Below, in pieces: positions 1 to 11,703 of a DNA stretch of 64,000 nucleotides. The translations under genes were made by a program, and so were the position numbers. How positions within the stretch are numbered: position 1 is the first letter of the stretch; every line of letters starts with the position of its first letter. The notes under the pieces are model-generated. The model ran no database searches. It worked only from the letters and a program-made list of their open reading frames with translations, and was not told the origin of the DNA. Source of the stretch: Rana temporaria (lineage: Eukaryota; Chordata; Amphibia; Anura; Ranidae); assembly GCF_905171775.1 (NCBI RefSeq), contig NC_053490.1:517643854-517707853 (forward strand), in the 5' to 3' direction.

Positions 1-383
1 AATTGAAGTCTGTTTGACTGGGGCTATTTAGACACAGGGCGATCTTCAAACTAAGTACGCTTGGCCTTTTACCTATCTCACTGAATGCGCTGACCAAAGT
101 TCTGCACATGCGCAGTGAGGTCCAGATTCGTGCGCGCATGCGCAGTACGGCCGGCACTTCATTTGCATGGGGTCACGGCTCATTACAATGAAGCACGCCC
201 ACTTCATTCCCACTTGCCATAACCACGCCTTACGCATTGAAACTTAAGTTAAGGATGGCGCAGTTTTGTGTGCAAATGCACTGAGAATACGGTACTTACG
301 ACACCAACTTAGGGCGCCGTAACTTAAATGACATAAGTTAGATAATCCTAAATTTACACATGTTTTTGAGAATTTGGCCCTTA
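1..383. repeat. Right half of a GC-rich MITE (family M)
   Basis: Contains the family's typical right-half landmarks: GCGCATGCGCAGT, a GGGGTCACG stretch, CACGCCCACT, GCCGTAACTTA, and an end resembling 'gagaatttggccc'. The same order recurs at 43685-44405, 49153-49874 and 58455-59171. The left half lies outside the window. No coding content. Confidence 0.6.
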
Positions 384-779
384 GTGTTGTGTGTTTCTTC
401 CAAACAACTCAACATCTTAACTGGTCCTACACAAGTTGGTCCGACTTTGAAAATGCTCCCTGTACTACTTTGGTCCTACATTGATCCTACTTCAGGCCCA
501 TTGAATATCATTGAAGTCGGACCAAAGTAGGAGCCTTGTCCTTACCATCCGACTTTTGACATCCGACATGTGATTACAGCAGCAGTAAAAGAAATTTATC
601 TCACTCTGCGATTGTTTTGATTGGTCAAAGAACAAGTCAGACTATCACAAAGTCGGATCAAAGTAGTATTCTGTTCATGAAAGTAGGATGGATGTAGGAC
701 CAATGTAGGATCAGTGTAGGACCAATGTAGCAGAGCAAAGTAGGATGAAAGTCGTGTAGTAGTGTGAACCCAGCCTTAC
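384..779. other. Non-genic, repeat-derived
   Basis: No coding signal. The words AAGTCGGACCAAAGTAG and GTAGGACCAATGTAG occur in both orientations, which suggests a degraded foldback element. It ends in 'gtgtgaacccagcctta', like the family S elements further along. Confidence 0.4.
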
Positions 780-1440
780 CGTGGACTGATGAACAGCAAG
801 GCTTTTGGAGATATTTTTTCTAACCCTTTCCGGCTTTATGCAAGTCAACAATTCTTAATCATAGGTCTTCTGAGAATTCTTTTGTGCGAGGCATCATTCA
901 CATCAGGCAATGCTTCTTGTGAAAAGCAAACCCAGAACTGGTGTGTGTTTTTTATAGGGCAGGGCAGCTGTAACCAACACCTCCAATCTCATCTCATTGA
1001 TTGGACTCCAGTTGGCTGACACCTCACTCCAATTAGCTCTTGGAGATGTCATTAGTCTAGGGCAGGGGTGTCAAACTGGCGGCCCTCCAGATGTTCCGAA
1101 ACTACAAGTCCCATCATGCCTCTGCCTGTGAGAGTCATGCTTGTAACTGTTAGCCTTGCAATGCCTCATGGGACTTGTAGTTTTGCAACAGCTGGATGGC
1201 CGCCAGTTTGACACCCCTCGTCTAGGGGTTCACATACTTTTTCCATGTGCACTGTGAATGTTTACATGGTGTGTTCAATAAAAACATGGTAACATTTAAT
1301 TATTTGTGTGTTAGTAGTTTACGCAGACTGTGATTTTCTATTGTTGTGACTTAGATGAAGATCAGATGACATTTTATGACCAATTTGTGCAGAAATCCAT
1401 ATAATTCCAAAAGGGTTCACATACTTTTTATTGCAACTGT
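780..1440. mobile_element. Degenerate 3' end of a Tc1-like transposon
   Basis: The segment 1320-1440 (acttagatgaagatcagatg, then a 'gtgcagaaatcc' stretch and 'gttcacatactttttattgcaactgta' split across bases 1410-1441) is the typical end of a widespread vertebrate Tc1-like element. Bases 780-1055 look like eroded transposase sequence. No intact ORF remains. It is split by a hAT MITE at 1063-1219. Confidence 0.5.
1063..1219. mobile_element. hAT-type MITE (157 bp) with 8-bp TSD
   Basis: Ends are CAGGGGTGTCAAACTGGCGG and its near-perfect inverted copy. It is flanked on both sides by the identical 8-mer GTCTAGGG (1055-1062 and 1220-1227). An 8-bp duplication with CAGGG-type ends is diagnostic of hAT transposition. 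No ORF; moved in trans. It sits inside the Tc1-like remnant. Confidence 0.85.
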
Positions 1441-1894
1441 ACATATTTTTGGGTTAAAAAATAATACAAATAAGCGTATATTGAGTGGTTTGCACAATGG
1501 TTATAGTTATAGGATCTACAAACTATGGGATAGATTTATGGAATTTGTATTTATTTATTTATATTTACTAGTAATTGCGCAATCAATGACTTATAGCTGG
1601 ACTGCCATTTTGTGGTGGACAAATTGGACACTTCTAACACTTTTTTGGGGACCAGTGACACTAATACAGTGCTAAATAAGCTAAAATATGCTGTACTGTA
1701 CTAATGACACCAGCTGGGAAAGGGTTAACAGGGGCAATCAAAGGGTTAAATGTGTTCCTTGCTAGTGCTTGTGTACTGTGGGGGAGGTGCTTTTAACTAT
1801 GGGAAGGCATGGATCCATGTCCCTGCTTTGCAGAGACACAGGATCAATATCTTCCCTACTGCCAGAACAGCGATCTTCCTTGTTTACTCTTTGT
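1441..1894. repeat. Diverged inverted copy of family C
   Basis: Resembles the 7075-7977 element read in the same direction ('tttttgggtta', 'aagcgtatattgagtggttt', 'ctatgggatag', 'cagtgacactaatacagtg', 'aaagggttaa') but is much more diverged. No coding content. Confidence 0.5.
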
Positions 1895-2794
1895 TTAACC
1901 ACTTAAGGACCGCCTCCTGCATATATACGTCGGCAGAATGGCAGGTACGTCCCCTTTAAGTGCCCAGCTGTGGGTCCAAAGCTCCGTGAACGTCCCGCGA
2001 TCGGTCCCCGGAGCTGAAGAACTGGGAGAGGTGAGTGTAAACACAGCTTCCCCGTTCTTCACTGTGGCGCCGTCATTGATCATGTGTTCCCTTTTATAGG
2101 GAAACACAATGAATGGCGTCACACCTACAGCCACACCCCCCTACAGTTAGAAACACAAATGAGGTCACACTTAACCCCTTCAGCGCCCCCTAGTGGTTAA
2201 CTCCCAAACTGCAATTGTCATTTTCACAGTAAACCATGCATTTTTAATGCATTTTTTGCTGTGAAAATGACAATGGTCCCAAAAATATGTCAAAATTGTC
2301 CGAAGTGCCCGCCATAATGTCGCAGTCACGAAAAAAAATCGCTGATCACCGCCATTAGTAGTAAAAAAAAATGTTTTTTATAAAACTATCCCCTATTTTG
2401 TAAACGCTATGAATTTTGCGCAAACCAATCGATAAACGCTTATTGCAATTTTTTTACCAAAAATAGGTAGAAGAATACGTATCGGCCTAAACTGAGGAAT
2501 TTTTTTTTTTATATATATTTTTGGGGGATATTTATTATAGCAAAAAGTAAAAAATATTGCATTTTTTTCAAAATTGTCGCTCTATTTTTGTTTATAGCGC
2601 AAAAAATAAAAACCGAAGAGGTGATCAAATACCACTAAAAGAAAGCTCTATTTGTGGGAAAAAAAGGACGCCAATTTTGTTTGGGAGCCACGTCGCACGA
2701 CCGGGCAATTGTCAGTTAAAGCGACGCAGTGCCGAATCGCAAAAAACTGGCCAGGTCCTTTAGCTGCCTAAAGGTCCGGGTCTTAAGTGGTTAA
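1895..2794. mobile_element. Family C MITE, full length (900 bp)
   Basis: Begins TTAACCACTTAAGGACC and ends GGTCCGGGTCTTAAGTGGTTAA, an inverted pair. The same element recurs inverted at 7075-7977, at 53224-54208, and as fragments at 29325-29575 and 38216-38619. TTAA at both ends is compatible with a TTAA target site (piggyBac-like), but I cannot tell a target duplication from the inverted repeat itself. ORFs inside are chance frames. Confidence 0.75.
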
Positions 2795-3084
2795 CAAAGT
2801 CTATTATAGCAATAGTCATTATTTGAGGCTTCTACACATAGAAGACTGTGATATCTATACTTTTCCCTTTTCTACATTCTACCTGATCTTCTAGCACCAC
2901 CCTGTGGTCACCAGAGAAACTACACCTAACTGAAAAATAAAAACTGTGATATGCCTCAATCTATATCAATTGAAGACTTAAAGTGGATCTAAACCCAATC
3001 GCTAAAATCTCAGATAAGCTTGAAACATGTTATTGTAATTTAAGAAGTTGTTCGAACTTCATTAAAATACTTGGTGATCCTGTG
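2795..3084. other. No recognisable feature
   Basis: AT-rich intergenic sequence. I see no coding frame, no inverted ends and no tandem pattern in it. Confidence 0.4.
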
Positions 3085-4115
3085 CTCTATGCATTACAAA
3101 CTCCTGGACCCTGCACTCAGTATATTAGGTACTCCTGACCCCATGTGCATTTAGCACTCCTGATCCTTGTGGTTTATACATTATGCACGTCTGACAGCTG
3201 CGCTGTGTGCATTACAATCTCCCGATCCCTGCCCCCTTCGCAACACATACCACTGCGCTCTGTGCAATACACACTTCTGACCTCTGTGCCTTTTGCAATA
3301 TACACTCCTGACCCCTGAGCTCTGTGCATTATTCACTCCTGACCCCTGCACCCTATGCATTATGCACTCCTAACCCCTGTTCTCTGTGCATTATACACTC
3401 CTGACCCTTGTGCTCTGTACATTATACACTCTTTCCCCTTGTGCTCTGTGCATTATACACTCCTGACCCCTGCACCCTATGCATTATGCACTCCTGACCC
3501 CTGTGTTATGTGCATTATACACTCCTGTCCACCGTGCCCTGTGCATTATACCCTCCTGACCCCTGTTCTCTGTGCATTATACATTAGGATTTTACTGTGT
3601 TTTTTTATTTTGTTTTTTGTGGTTGAACTGGATGGACTTGTGTCTTTTTTCAACCTGACTAACTATGTAACTATGTAACTCCTGACCCTTGTGCTCTGTA
3701 CATTATACACTCCTGACCCTTGTGCTCTGTGCATTATACATTCCTGACCCCTGTGTTCTGTGCATTATACACTCCTGTCCACTGTGCACTGTGCATTATA
3801 CACTCCTGACCCCTGTTATGTGCATTATACACTCCTGACCCCTGTGCTCTGTGCATTATACACTCCTGACCCTTGTGCTCTGTGCATTATACATTCCTGA
3901 CCCCTGTGTTCTGTGCATTATACACTCCTGTCCACTGTGCACTGTGCATTATACACTCCTGACCCCTGTTATGTGCATTATACACTCCTGACCCCTGTGC
4001 TCTGTGCATTATACACTCCTGACCCCTGTGCTCTGTGCATTATACACTCCTGACCCTTGTGCTCTGTGCATTATACACTACTGACCACTGTGCTCTGTGC
4101 ATTATACACTCCTGT
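3085..4115. repeat. 31-bp minisatellite
   Basis: About thirty imperfect copies of a 31-bp unit built on CTGACCCCTGTGCTCTGTGC followed by ATTATACACTC. Units vary by substitutions and small deletions; the left end is the most decayed. Open frames through it arise only because the unit has few stops. A LINE-like tail (3588-3683) interrupts the array. Confidence 0.9.
3588..3683 (+). mobile_element. LINE-type 3' tail
   Basis: Contains a short hairpin, GGTTGAACTGGATGGACTTG followed by TTTTTTCAACC, and then repeated ACTATGTAACT. This is a familiar 3' end of vertebrate non-LTR retrotransposons. It is inserted in the minisatellite and no reverse transcriptase is attached. Confidence 0.5.
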
Positions 4116-5215
4116 ACACACTACTTTGGACAAAAGTCCGATAGATTTCTGTACACACGGTCGGACTTTGCACCATCAGACTTTTGTTGCCGAAAAGTTT
4201 GTCCGTTTGCAGAGAGAACTTTTGTCCGATGAAAACCGAAAAAGTTTGTCTGATGGAGCGTACACACGGTCGGATTTTTTGGAAAACTTGCTATTTTTGA
4301 AGTTTGTTGGCAAAAAGTCTGACCGAGTGGAGTGTACGAGGCTTAAAGGCCCATACGCACAATCAGACTTTTTGACAATTTTTTTTTTTTTTTTAAATCT
4401 GACCGTGTGTACGCTCCATCGGACAAACTTTTTCGGTTTTCATCGGACAAAAGTTCGCTCTGCAAACAGACAAATTTTTCGGCAACAAAAGTCCTACGGT
4501 GCAAAGTCCTATCGTGTGTACAGAAATCTATCGGACTTTAGTCTGAAGTACAAACACGCATGCTCAGAACCAATGCAAATGATCAGACAACAATACAGTA
4601 GTTGACCAAAGGCTGGCAGTAAAGAGCTGAAAAAACATGTGATTTTGGGAAAGTTCACGGCCAACGCCCTTTGGACAAAAATCCACAGAAAAGTTTGTTT
4701 GAAGTCCAATCGTGTGTATGAAGCTTAAGGCTGACCATACCCTCTACCAGTGGTTCTCAACTAAAGCCTCATGCACACGATTGGACTTCAAACAAACTTT
4801 TCCGTGGATTTTTGTCCGAAGGGCGTTGGCCGTGATCTTGATATGCATACACACGGTAGGACTTTTTTAGCCAACAAACATGGACGCAGTGACGTAATTG
4901 ACGTACTACGTGGTTTTTCTACTCTTTGGTGCCACCCTTTGGGCAACTTCGGCTATTGCTGGTTGATCTTTTGCATTGGTTCTGAGCATGTGTGTTTGTA
5001 CTTTGGACTTAAGTCTGATGGACTTCTGTACACACGATCAGACTTTGCTCCATCTGACTTTTGTTGCCAGAAAGTTTGTCTGTAAGCAGAGCGAACATTT
5101 GTCCGATGAAAACCGGAAAAAAAATTCCGATGGAGCATACACACGGTCGGATTTTCTGAAAAACCTGCTCATTTTGAAGCTTGTTGTCAAAAAGTCAGAT
5201 TGTGTGTATTGGTCT
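4116..5215. repeat. Cluster of three foldback MITEs (family T)
   Basis: Three adjacent members, roughly 4116-4345, 4346-4730 and 4765-5215. All are built on inverted words such as TACACACGGTCGGACTTT, GCTCCATCGGACAAACTTTT and GTGTGTATGAAGCTTAA. The arms fold on one another and no protein is encoded. Other members lie at 5834-6322, 23113-23490, 46060-46873, 47051-47594, 57553-57978 and 59505-59946. Confidence 0.7.
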
Positions 5216-5283
5216 TAATAGGCTGTGGTTGACTGCCAGGCCGCCCTCTTCTGGGCCTCCAGCCAGCTGCAGATCCCTTAGGC

Positions 5284-5825
5284 CAGTGGTTCTCAACCTT
5301 CTAGTGCCGTGACCCGTTGATAAAATTTCCCAAGTTGTGGGGACCCCTAACAGTAAAATTATTTTCGTAGCGTGGGTTGTCAGCATGCAAGGCAAGAAAA
5401 GTAATTTGCGCCCCTAACCCACAGACATTTAGCGCTCCCTGAGTCCTTTTAATGGCAACTATAATTGCAGGTAGTGTCACTCACTAAGTCTCCAGCTTCA
5501 CTGTGTTTCCGACTTTGTGGTGTATCGTAGCAGTGACACCTATGCCGAAATCAGGAGATAGGGTCTCCTCCAGCCCCTCCCATTTCACATTCCTCACCAG
5601 TCAGCTGACCTCTAGTCTTTGCCCCCCAGCCATGCCGTGAACTGAATAGGCACCTGCGAAAAGGCTAAGTGGGCGGCTGCGGGCTCCAGGGATAGCCCTG
5701 CTGGGTGGCTCCAAAAAGGCTGGGAGAGTGATGTGGGCTTCAGGAACAGCCCAGGATTTGGTGACCCCTGGCAAATCGTCATTTGACCCCCAAGGGGGTC
5801 CCGACCCCAAGGTTGAGAACCACTG
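5284..5825. mobile_element. hAT MITE (542 bp) with perfect 8-bp TSD
   Basis: Ends CAGTGGTTCTCAACCTT and AAGGTTGAGAACCACTG form a perfect inverted pair. The 8-mer CCTTAGGC flanks both sides (5276-5283 and 5826-5833). This end sequence is typical of vertebrate hAT elements. Internal ORFs are not transposase. Confidence 0.88.
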
Positions 5826-5833
5826 CCTTAGGC

Positions 5834-6322
5834 CTCGTACACACGGGCAAGAATCTCGTCAGGAAAAAAACGTTGTTTTTCCCGATGAGATTCTTCGGAA
5901 GAATCTTTTACCGCCCGAGTGTACACACAGACCTTTCAAAAGAACTGCTATTCTCTTGAAAGGCAAGAACGCGGTGATGTCATCGCGTACAACTAGCATG
6001 CACTCGTCACATTCGATGCCGTCGCCACCATCTTGCTTCACCCTACCTATGCCGTGGAAGTCATTTCGAGCAAGCGCAGGTTTCCACGGCGACAGGTAAG
6101 TATACACACTCTCGGGTTTCTCGTCGGGAAACAGGCCAACAAGAATCTCGACGAGAAAATAGAGAGCAGATTCTCTTATTTTCTCATCAAGATTCTGGCC
6201 AGATTTCCAGACGAGAAACCTGAAAGCCTCGTACACACGCTCGGTATACTCGGCAAGAAAGCTCTGCCAGCAGTTTTCTTGCGGGCTCTTGCTGAGAAAA
6301 CCGAGCGTGTGTACGAGGCTTA
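5834..6322. repeat. Family T foldback element, two units
   Basis: Starts CTCGTACACACGGGCAAG and ends GTGTGTACGAGGCTT. A second short palindromic unit begins at about 6229 (CCTCGTACACACGCTCGG) and folds onto the end. 'AAGAATCTCGTC' and 'GACGAGAAA' words alternate in both orientations. Confidence 0.65.
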
Positions 6323-7074
6323 CACCTCCCCACAGTGCTTTCCATCTCCATTAGTGCCCTACAACCTCCAATAGTGGCCCACAGTGCCCAGAAATCCCTC
6401 AATAAATATTATTTACACCATATAATATGCTGTCAAAAGTTTTATTTTTTTTATTAAGTAAATTGTAGATACAATGTGTGAATTAAAAATAAGGATTATT
6501 TTTTTATGAAACAAAAATCAAATCCACTGCAGTAAATTTAAATGATGATGAAGGTCGTAATGGTGATTACCTGTAAAAAAACAAAAATGTAAAAAATAAA
6601 CATGTTAATTGTTGGATTGTGTAATCATTATGTATCGAGACGTGTGTGTGCTTAAAGTGCATGTAAAGTTATAAGTGAATATAATGCATCTGTTTATGCA
6701 TGATCTAAAACTAAACCAAATACATAATGATTCTGCCAGTTCCCTTCCCAATGATTCACTTTCTGTCATTCCAGACCAGCAGGAAATTGTGCTGTTGTCT
6801 TCGTCCCTACCCTCGGACGACCACCAATAAATATTATGGATGTAGGGCCGGTAGCGCTGATGGGCAGCACCACCGAGCCCTACATCCATAATATTATTTT
6901 CGATAAGGGAGCTCCAGTTGGGACCCCCTTCAAGGGAAGCAGCGGCCCAGCCCACACCTAAGCGCGGAATATAACAAATGATATGACCACAAATCAAAGC
7001 AAGCCAAAAAATATATTTTCCACTCCTGCCATTACTGCTATGGGCCTTGTAATTGGAAATTACTTTGTCACTAC
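6323..7074. other. Non-genic stretch
   Basis: AT-rich. I see no supported exon or complete transposon. A 19-bp-arm hairpin (6830-6895) is the only structure I noticed. Confidence 0.4.
6830..6895. other. Perfect 19-bp hairpin with 28-nt loop
   Basis: AATATTATGGATGTAGGGC at 6830-6848 is the exact reverse complement of 6877-6895. The size is in the range of a small-RNA precursor, but a short decayed MITE is equally possible. Confidence 0.6.
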
Positions 7075-7977
7075 TTAACCACTTCAACCCCGGACCATTT
7101 TGCTGGTCAAAGACCAGGCCACTTTTTGCGATTCGGCACTGCGTCGCTTTAACAATTGCGCGGTCGTGCGACGTGGCTCCCAAACAAAATTGGTTTCCTT
7201 TTTTTCCACAAATAGAGCTTTCTTTTGGTGCTATTTGATCACCTCTGCGGTTTTTATTTATTGCGCTATAAACAAAAATAGAGCGACAATTTTGAAAAAA
7301 ATTCAATATTTTTTACTTTTTGCTTTAGTAAATATCCCCCAAAAATATATAAAAAAAATGTTTTCCTCAGTTTAGGCCGATACGTATTCTTCTACATATT
7401 TTTGGTAAAAAAAATCACACTAAGCGTTTATTGATTGGTTTTTGCAAAAGCTATAGCGTCTACAAAATAGGGGATAGTTTTATGGCTTTTTTATTATAAT
7501 ATTTTTTACTAGATTTGGGGCGATCAGCGATTTTTATCGTGACTGCGACATTATGGCGGATACATCGGACACTTGACAAATTTTTAGGACCATTCACATT
7601 TATACAGCGATCAGTGCTATAAAAATGCACTGATTACTGTGTAAATGTCACTGGCAAGTAAAGGGGTTAACCACTAGGTGGAGCTGTAGGGGTTAAATGT
7701 GCCCTAGCTGTAGGGGGGATGGGCTGTGTGTGACAGGACACTGATCACCGCTCCCGATTACTGTCACTAGGAAGACTGGGGAAATGCTTGTTTACATCAG
7801 CATTTCCCCCTTGTTCCTCACCGCGACACGATCGCGTGTATGCCTGCGGACATCGAGTCCGCGGGACCCGCGGTCGGAGTCACCTCCACAATGCCGCCTC
7901 TTAAAGGGGACGTCCTTTTGCCTGCCTGTGCCATTCTGCCGACGTATATAAGCGTGCGGCGGTCGGCATGTGGTTAA
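7075..7977. mobile_element. Family C MITE, full length (inverted)
   Basis: Begins TTAACCACTTCAACCCCGGACC and ends CGGTCGGCATGTGGTTAA. It is the same element as 1895-2794 in the opposite orientation, about 900 bp, and non-coding. Confidence 0.72.
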
Positions 7978-8557
7978 AGAGTTCTATGATCACAGCTTAC
8001 TCTTTTATTTTATAACATCAGCATTGTAATGACAATATAAACAAAACTTGATATAAAGTTTCAATATTAATCTAGTGTTATAGTCTGCCAGCAAGCATAA
8101 TTAAAGCTACTTGTTTTAAACTCAGTCATTGACAGTCCAATATAAGCTCACTTGAAAAGTCTCCTTTCATGTTATGAGTGCTGCCTGTCTGCATGCCATC
8201 TGTTTCCCTGCATGCTTTGCAGCTTCTCCATTTCTAAGGACTACATATCCCATGGTACCTTGCTGCCTGGAAGCAGTGATTATTTTATTTGTCTGACTCA
8301 TGAAACTCCACCTCCCCCAGCAATTCTTTAGTTCACCGGGCAGGTTCTGTCCTGACAGCATCAGCCAAGAAGAAACGCGTAGAGGAGGCCCTATGCCAAT
8401 GACGTCATGGCGCATGTTCGATTGGTGGCCAGATTCATACTGCTTAGCCCATCGGAATGCTGAATCCTTGATTCATACCCTAATACCAGTCGATCATTTG
8501 GTCAATGTGAGTGCAATGGTCATGATGCTCTGGTATGAGGCTAGGTAGGTTAGATAG
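7978..8557. other. Mostly unique sequence with a GAAACGCGT remnant
   Basis: No gene recognised. Bases 8051-8133 are duplicated at 9659-9742. Near 8370 the word GAAACGCGT occurs, shared with repeat remnants at 44.85 kb and 48.9 kb. Confidence 0.4.
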
Positions 8558-9658
8558 GTTGCATTGGGCTCATATTACAGAGTTTTGGTTTTGTCTTTTT
8601 TGGAAATGCTGGAAATTCGGACATTCGGAAGTTCGGACATTCGGAAGTTCGGACATTCGGAAGTTCGGGAATTCGTAAATTCAAAAATTCGGAATTCAAA
8701 AATTAGGAAATTCAAAAAATTCTGAATTCAGAAACTCGAAAATCCAATTTTCGAGATTTCCCATTTTCGAATTTTAGATTTTCGAATCTCGAATTTTAGA
8801 AAATTTGAAATTTTCACATTTTGAAAATTTGAAATTTTCACATTTTGAAAATTTGAAATTTTCACATTTTGAAAATTTGAAATTTTCACATTTTGAAAAT
8901 TTGAAATTTACGAATTTACGAAATTCGGAAATTTAAAAGTTCGAAAATTGGGAAATTCGAAATCTTGGAAATCCAAAAATCCAAAAATTAGGAAATTGAA
9001 AAATTCGGAAATTTCGGAATTAACTAATTTGTCAAAATTAGTTAAAAACGAATTAGGAACTAAACAAATTGCACATGTCTAATATAAAGTTTCAGGTTGC
9101 ATTGGGCTCATATTACAGAGTTTTGGTTTTGCCTTTTTTGGAAATTCTGGAAATTCGGAAATTCGGAAATTTCGACATTCGGAAGTTCGGGAATTCGTAA
9201 ATTCAAAAATTCGGAATTCAAAAATTAGGAAATTCAAAAAATTCAGAATTCAGAAACTCGAAAATCCAATTTTCGAGATTTCCCATTTTCGAATTTTAGA
9301 TTTTCGAATCTCGAATTTTCGAAATTTAAAAATGTTCACATTTTGAAAATGTGAAATGTTCACATTTTGAAAATGTGAAATGTTCACATTTTGAAAATGT
9401 GAAATGTTCACATTTTGAAAATTTGAATGTTCACATTTTGAAAATTTGAAATTTTCACATTTTGAAAATTTGAATTTTTCAAATTTATGAATTTACGAAT
9501 TCACGAAATTCGGAAATTCAGAAGTTCGAAAATTCGGAAATTCGAAATTTTGGAAATCCAAAAATTAGGAAATTGAAAAATTTGTAAATTTCGGAATTAA
9601 CTAATTTGTCAAAATTAGTTAAAAACAAATTAGGAACTAAACGAATTGCACATGTCTA
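8558..9658. repeat. Tandem pair of about 540-bp AT-rich units with internal 24-bp array
   Basis: Two direct copies start with GTTGCATTGGGCTCATATTA (8558 and 9096). Each runs through 'AAATTCGG' repeats, then a 24-bp array based on TTTTCACATTTTGAAAATTT plus GAAA, and ends near 'tgcacatgtctaatataaagtttca'. The 24-mers are dyad-symmetric, so each array can fold. About 80 bp of flank is repeated on the outside at 8051-8133 and 9659-9742. Confidence 0.8.
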
Positions 9659-9742
9659 ATATAAAGTTTCAATATTAATCTAGTGTTATATTTTTCCAGC
9701 GAGAAAAATTAAAGCTACTTGTTTTAAACTCAGTCATGGACC

Positions 9743-9995
9743 TCCTCAGCCTGTGACTGGACAGTGAAAAAAGAGGCAGCACAGTGATGAGCTCACCTTT
9801 CTGTCACTCTGCTCTCTCCTCCTATCAGCTCATGCTCCCTTTTAGAACATGAACTGATTAGCTCCTTGTACTGCTTCTTCCTTTCACACTCTAAGCTCTG
9901 CCGTATAGAGGATTACGATTACTGAGCTGCATTGATTTTTAATTTGTTTTTAATTTTTGCCTAGACTTCAGCTTCAATCAAACAGATGACAAATG
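9743..9995. other. No recognisable feature
   Basis: Short spacer between the AT-rich duplication and the Tc1-like element. No coding frame or repeat structure stands out. Confidence 0.4.
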
Positions 9996-11638
9996 TACAG
10001 TATCTCACAAAAGTTAGTACACCCCTCACATTTTTGTAAATATTTTATTCTATCTTTTCATGTGACAACACTGAAGAAATGGCACTTTGCTACAATGTAA
10101 AGTAGTGAGTGTACAGCTTGTATAACAGTGTAAATTTGCTGTCCCCTCAAAATAACTCAACACACAGCCATTAATGTCTAAACCACTGGCCACAAAAGAG
10201 AGTACATCCTAAGTGAAAATGTCCAAATTGGGCCCAATTAGCCATTTTCCCTCCCCGGTGTCATGTGGCTCATTAGTGTTACAAGGTCTCAGGTGTGAAT
10301 GGGGAGCAGGTGTGTTAAATCTGGTGTTATCGCTCTCACTCTCTCATACTGGTCACTGGAAGTTCAACATGGCACCTTATGGCAAAGAACTCTCTGAGGA
10401 TCTGAAGAAAAAAAAATTGTCGCTCTACATAAAGATGGCCTAGGAGAAGAAGATTGCCAAGACCCTGAAACTGAGCTGCAGCCCGGTGGCCAAGACCATA
10501 CAGCGGTATAACAGGACGGGTTCCACTCAGAACAGGCCTCGCCATGGTCCACCAAAGAAGTTGAGGTCAAGTGCTCAGCGTCATATCCAGAGATTGTCTT
10601 TGGGAAATAGACGTATGAGTGCTGCCAGCATTGCTGCAGAGGTTGAAGGGGTGGGGGGTCAGCCTGTCAGTGCTCAGACCATACGCCGCTTTCTGCATCA
10701 AATTGGTCTGCATGGCTGTCGTCCCAGAAGGAAACCTCTTCTAAAGATGATACACAAGAAAGCCTGCAAACAGTTTGCTGAAGACAAGCAGACTAAGGAC
10801 ATGGATTACTGGAACCATGTCCTGTGGTCTGATGAGACCAAGATAAACTTATTTGGTTCAGATGGTGTCAGGCGTGTGTGGCGGCAACCAGGTGAGGAGA
10901 ACAAAGACAAGTGTGTCTTGCCTACATTCAAGCATGGTGGTGGGAGTGTCAGGGTCTGGGGCTGCATGAGTGCTGCTCGCATTGGGGAGCTACAGATCAT
11001 TGAGGGAACCATGAATGCCAACATGTCCTGTGACATACTAAAGCAGAGCATGATCCCCTCCCCTCAGAGACTGGCCCGCAGGGCAGTATTCCAACATGAT
11101 AACGACCCCAAACACACCTCCAAGATGACCACTGCCTTGCTAAAGAAGCTGAGGGTAAAGGTGATGGACTGACCAAGAATATCTCCAGACCTAAACCCTG
11201 TTAAGCATCTGTGGGGCATCCTCAAACAGAAGGTGGAGGAGCGCAAGATCTCCAACACCCACCAGCTCTGTGATGTCATCATGGAAGAGGGGAAGAGGAC
11301 TCCAGTGGCAACCTGTGAAGCTCTGGTGACCTCCATGCCCAAGAGGGTTAAAGCAGTGCTGGAAAATAATGGTGGTCACACAAAATATTGACACTTTGGG
11401 CCCAATTTGGACATTTTCACTTAGGGATGTACTCACTTTTGTTGCCAGCGGTTTAGACATTAATGGCTGTGTGTTGAGTTATTTTGAGGGGACGGCAAAT
11501 TTACACTGTTATACCAGCTGTACACTCACTACTTTACATTGTAGCAAAGTGTCATTTCTTCAGTGTTGTCACATGAAAAGATAGAAGAAAATATTTACAA
11601 GAATGTGAGGGGTGTACTCACTTTTGTGATATACTGTA
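9996..11638 (+). mobile_element. Tc1-like transposon with roughly 240-bp inverted repeats
   Basis: The left end TACAGTATCTCACAAAAG is matched by CTTTTGTGATATACTGTA at the right end. Inverted similarity continues for about 240 bp on each side, to GGGCCCAATTTGGACATTTT on the right. TA at each outer edge is the expected Tc1/mariner target duplication. One transposase pseudogene lies inside. Long inverted repeats of about this size are known from the ranid Tc1 family that includes Frog Prince; membership of that family is an inference. Confidence 0.9.
10369..11391 (+). pseudogene. Tc1 transposase, broken
   Basis: The encoded enzyme would be a DD34E cut-and-paste transposase acting on the flanking inverted repeats. 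The N-terminal part starts at ATG 10369 and runs off-frame at an A-run near 10410, reaching a stop by 10443. The paired DNA-binding helices and catalytic core continue in another frame from 10486. WSDETKINLFG (first Asp) and FQHDNDPKHTSK (second Asp) are visible. A TGA at 11170 interrupts the frame just before the SPDLNPVKHLWG block that carries the final Glu. At least one frameshift and one nonsense change mean it is inactive. The remainder ends at TGA 11389-11391. Confidence 0.9.
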
Positions 11639-11676
11639 TGTACAGGTATACTTTTTTTTACAAATATATAATAATG

Positions 11677-11682
11677 TTTAAT
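11677..11682 (-). terminator. Poly(A) signal ATTAAA of the TFF gene
   Basis: ATTAAA on the minus strand starts 21 nt after the TAA stop codon. It is the commonest variant of AATAAA and would give a very short 3' untranslated region, usual for trefoil factors. The Tc1-like element begins about 40 bp further on. Confidence 0.6.
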
Positions 11683-11703
11683 GAATACTTTACCATTCTG
11701 GAA

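Noticed and set aside
3085..4115. CRISPR-like array with 31-bp periodicity
   Set aside because: Units are contiguous with no unique spacers, and the context is vertebrate; it is a minisatellite. The same applies to 60251-61660.
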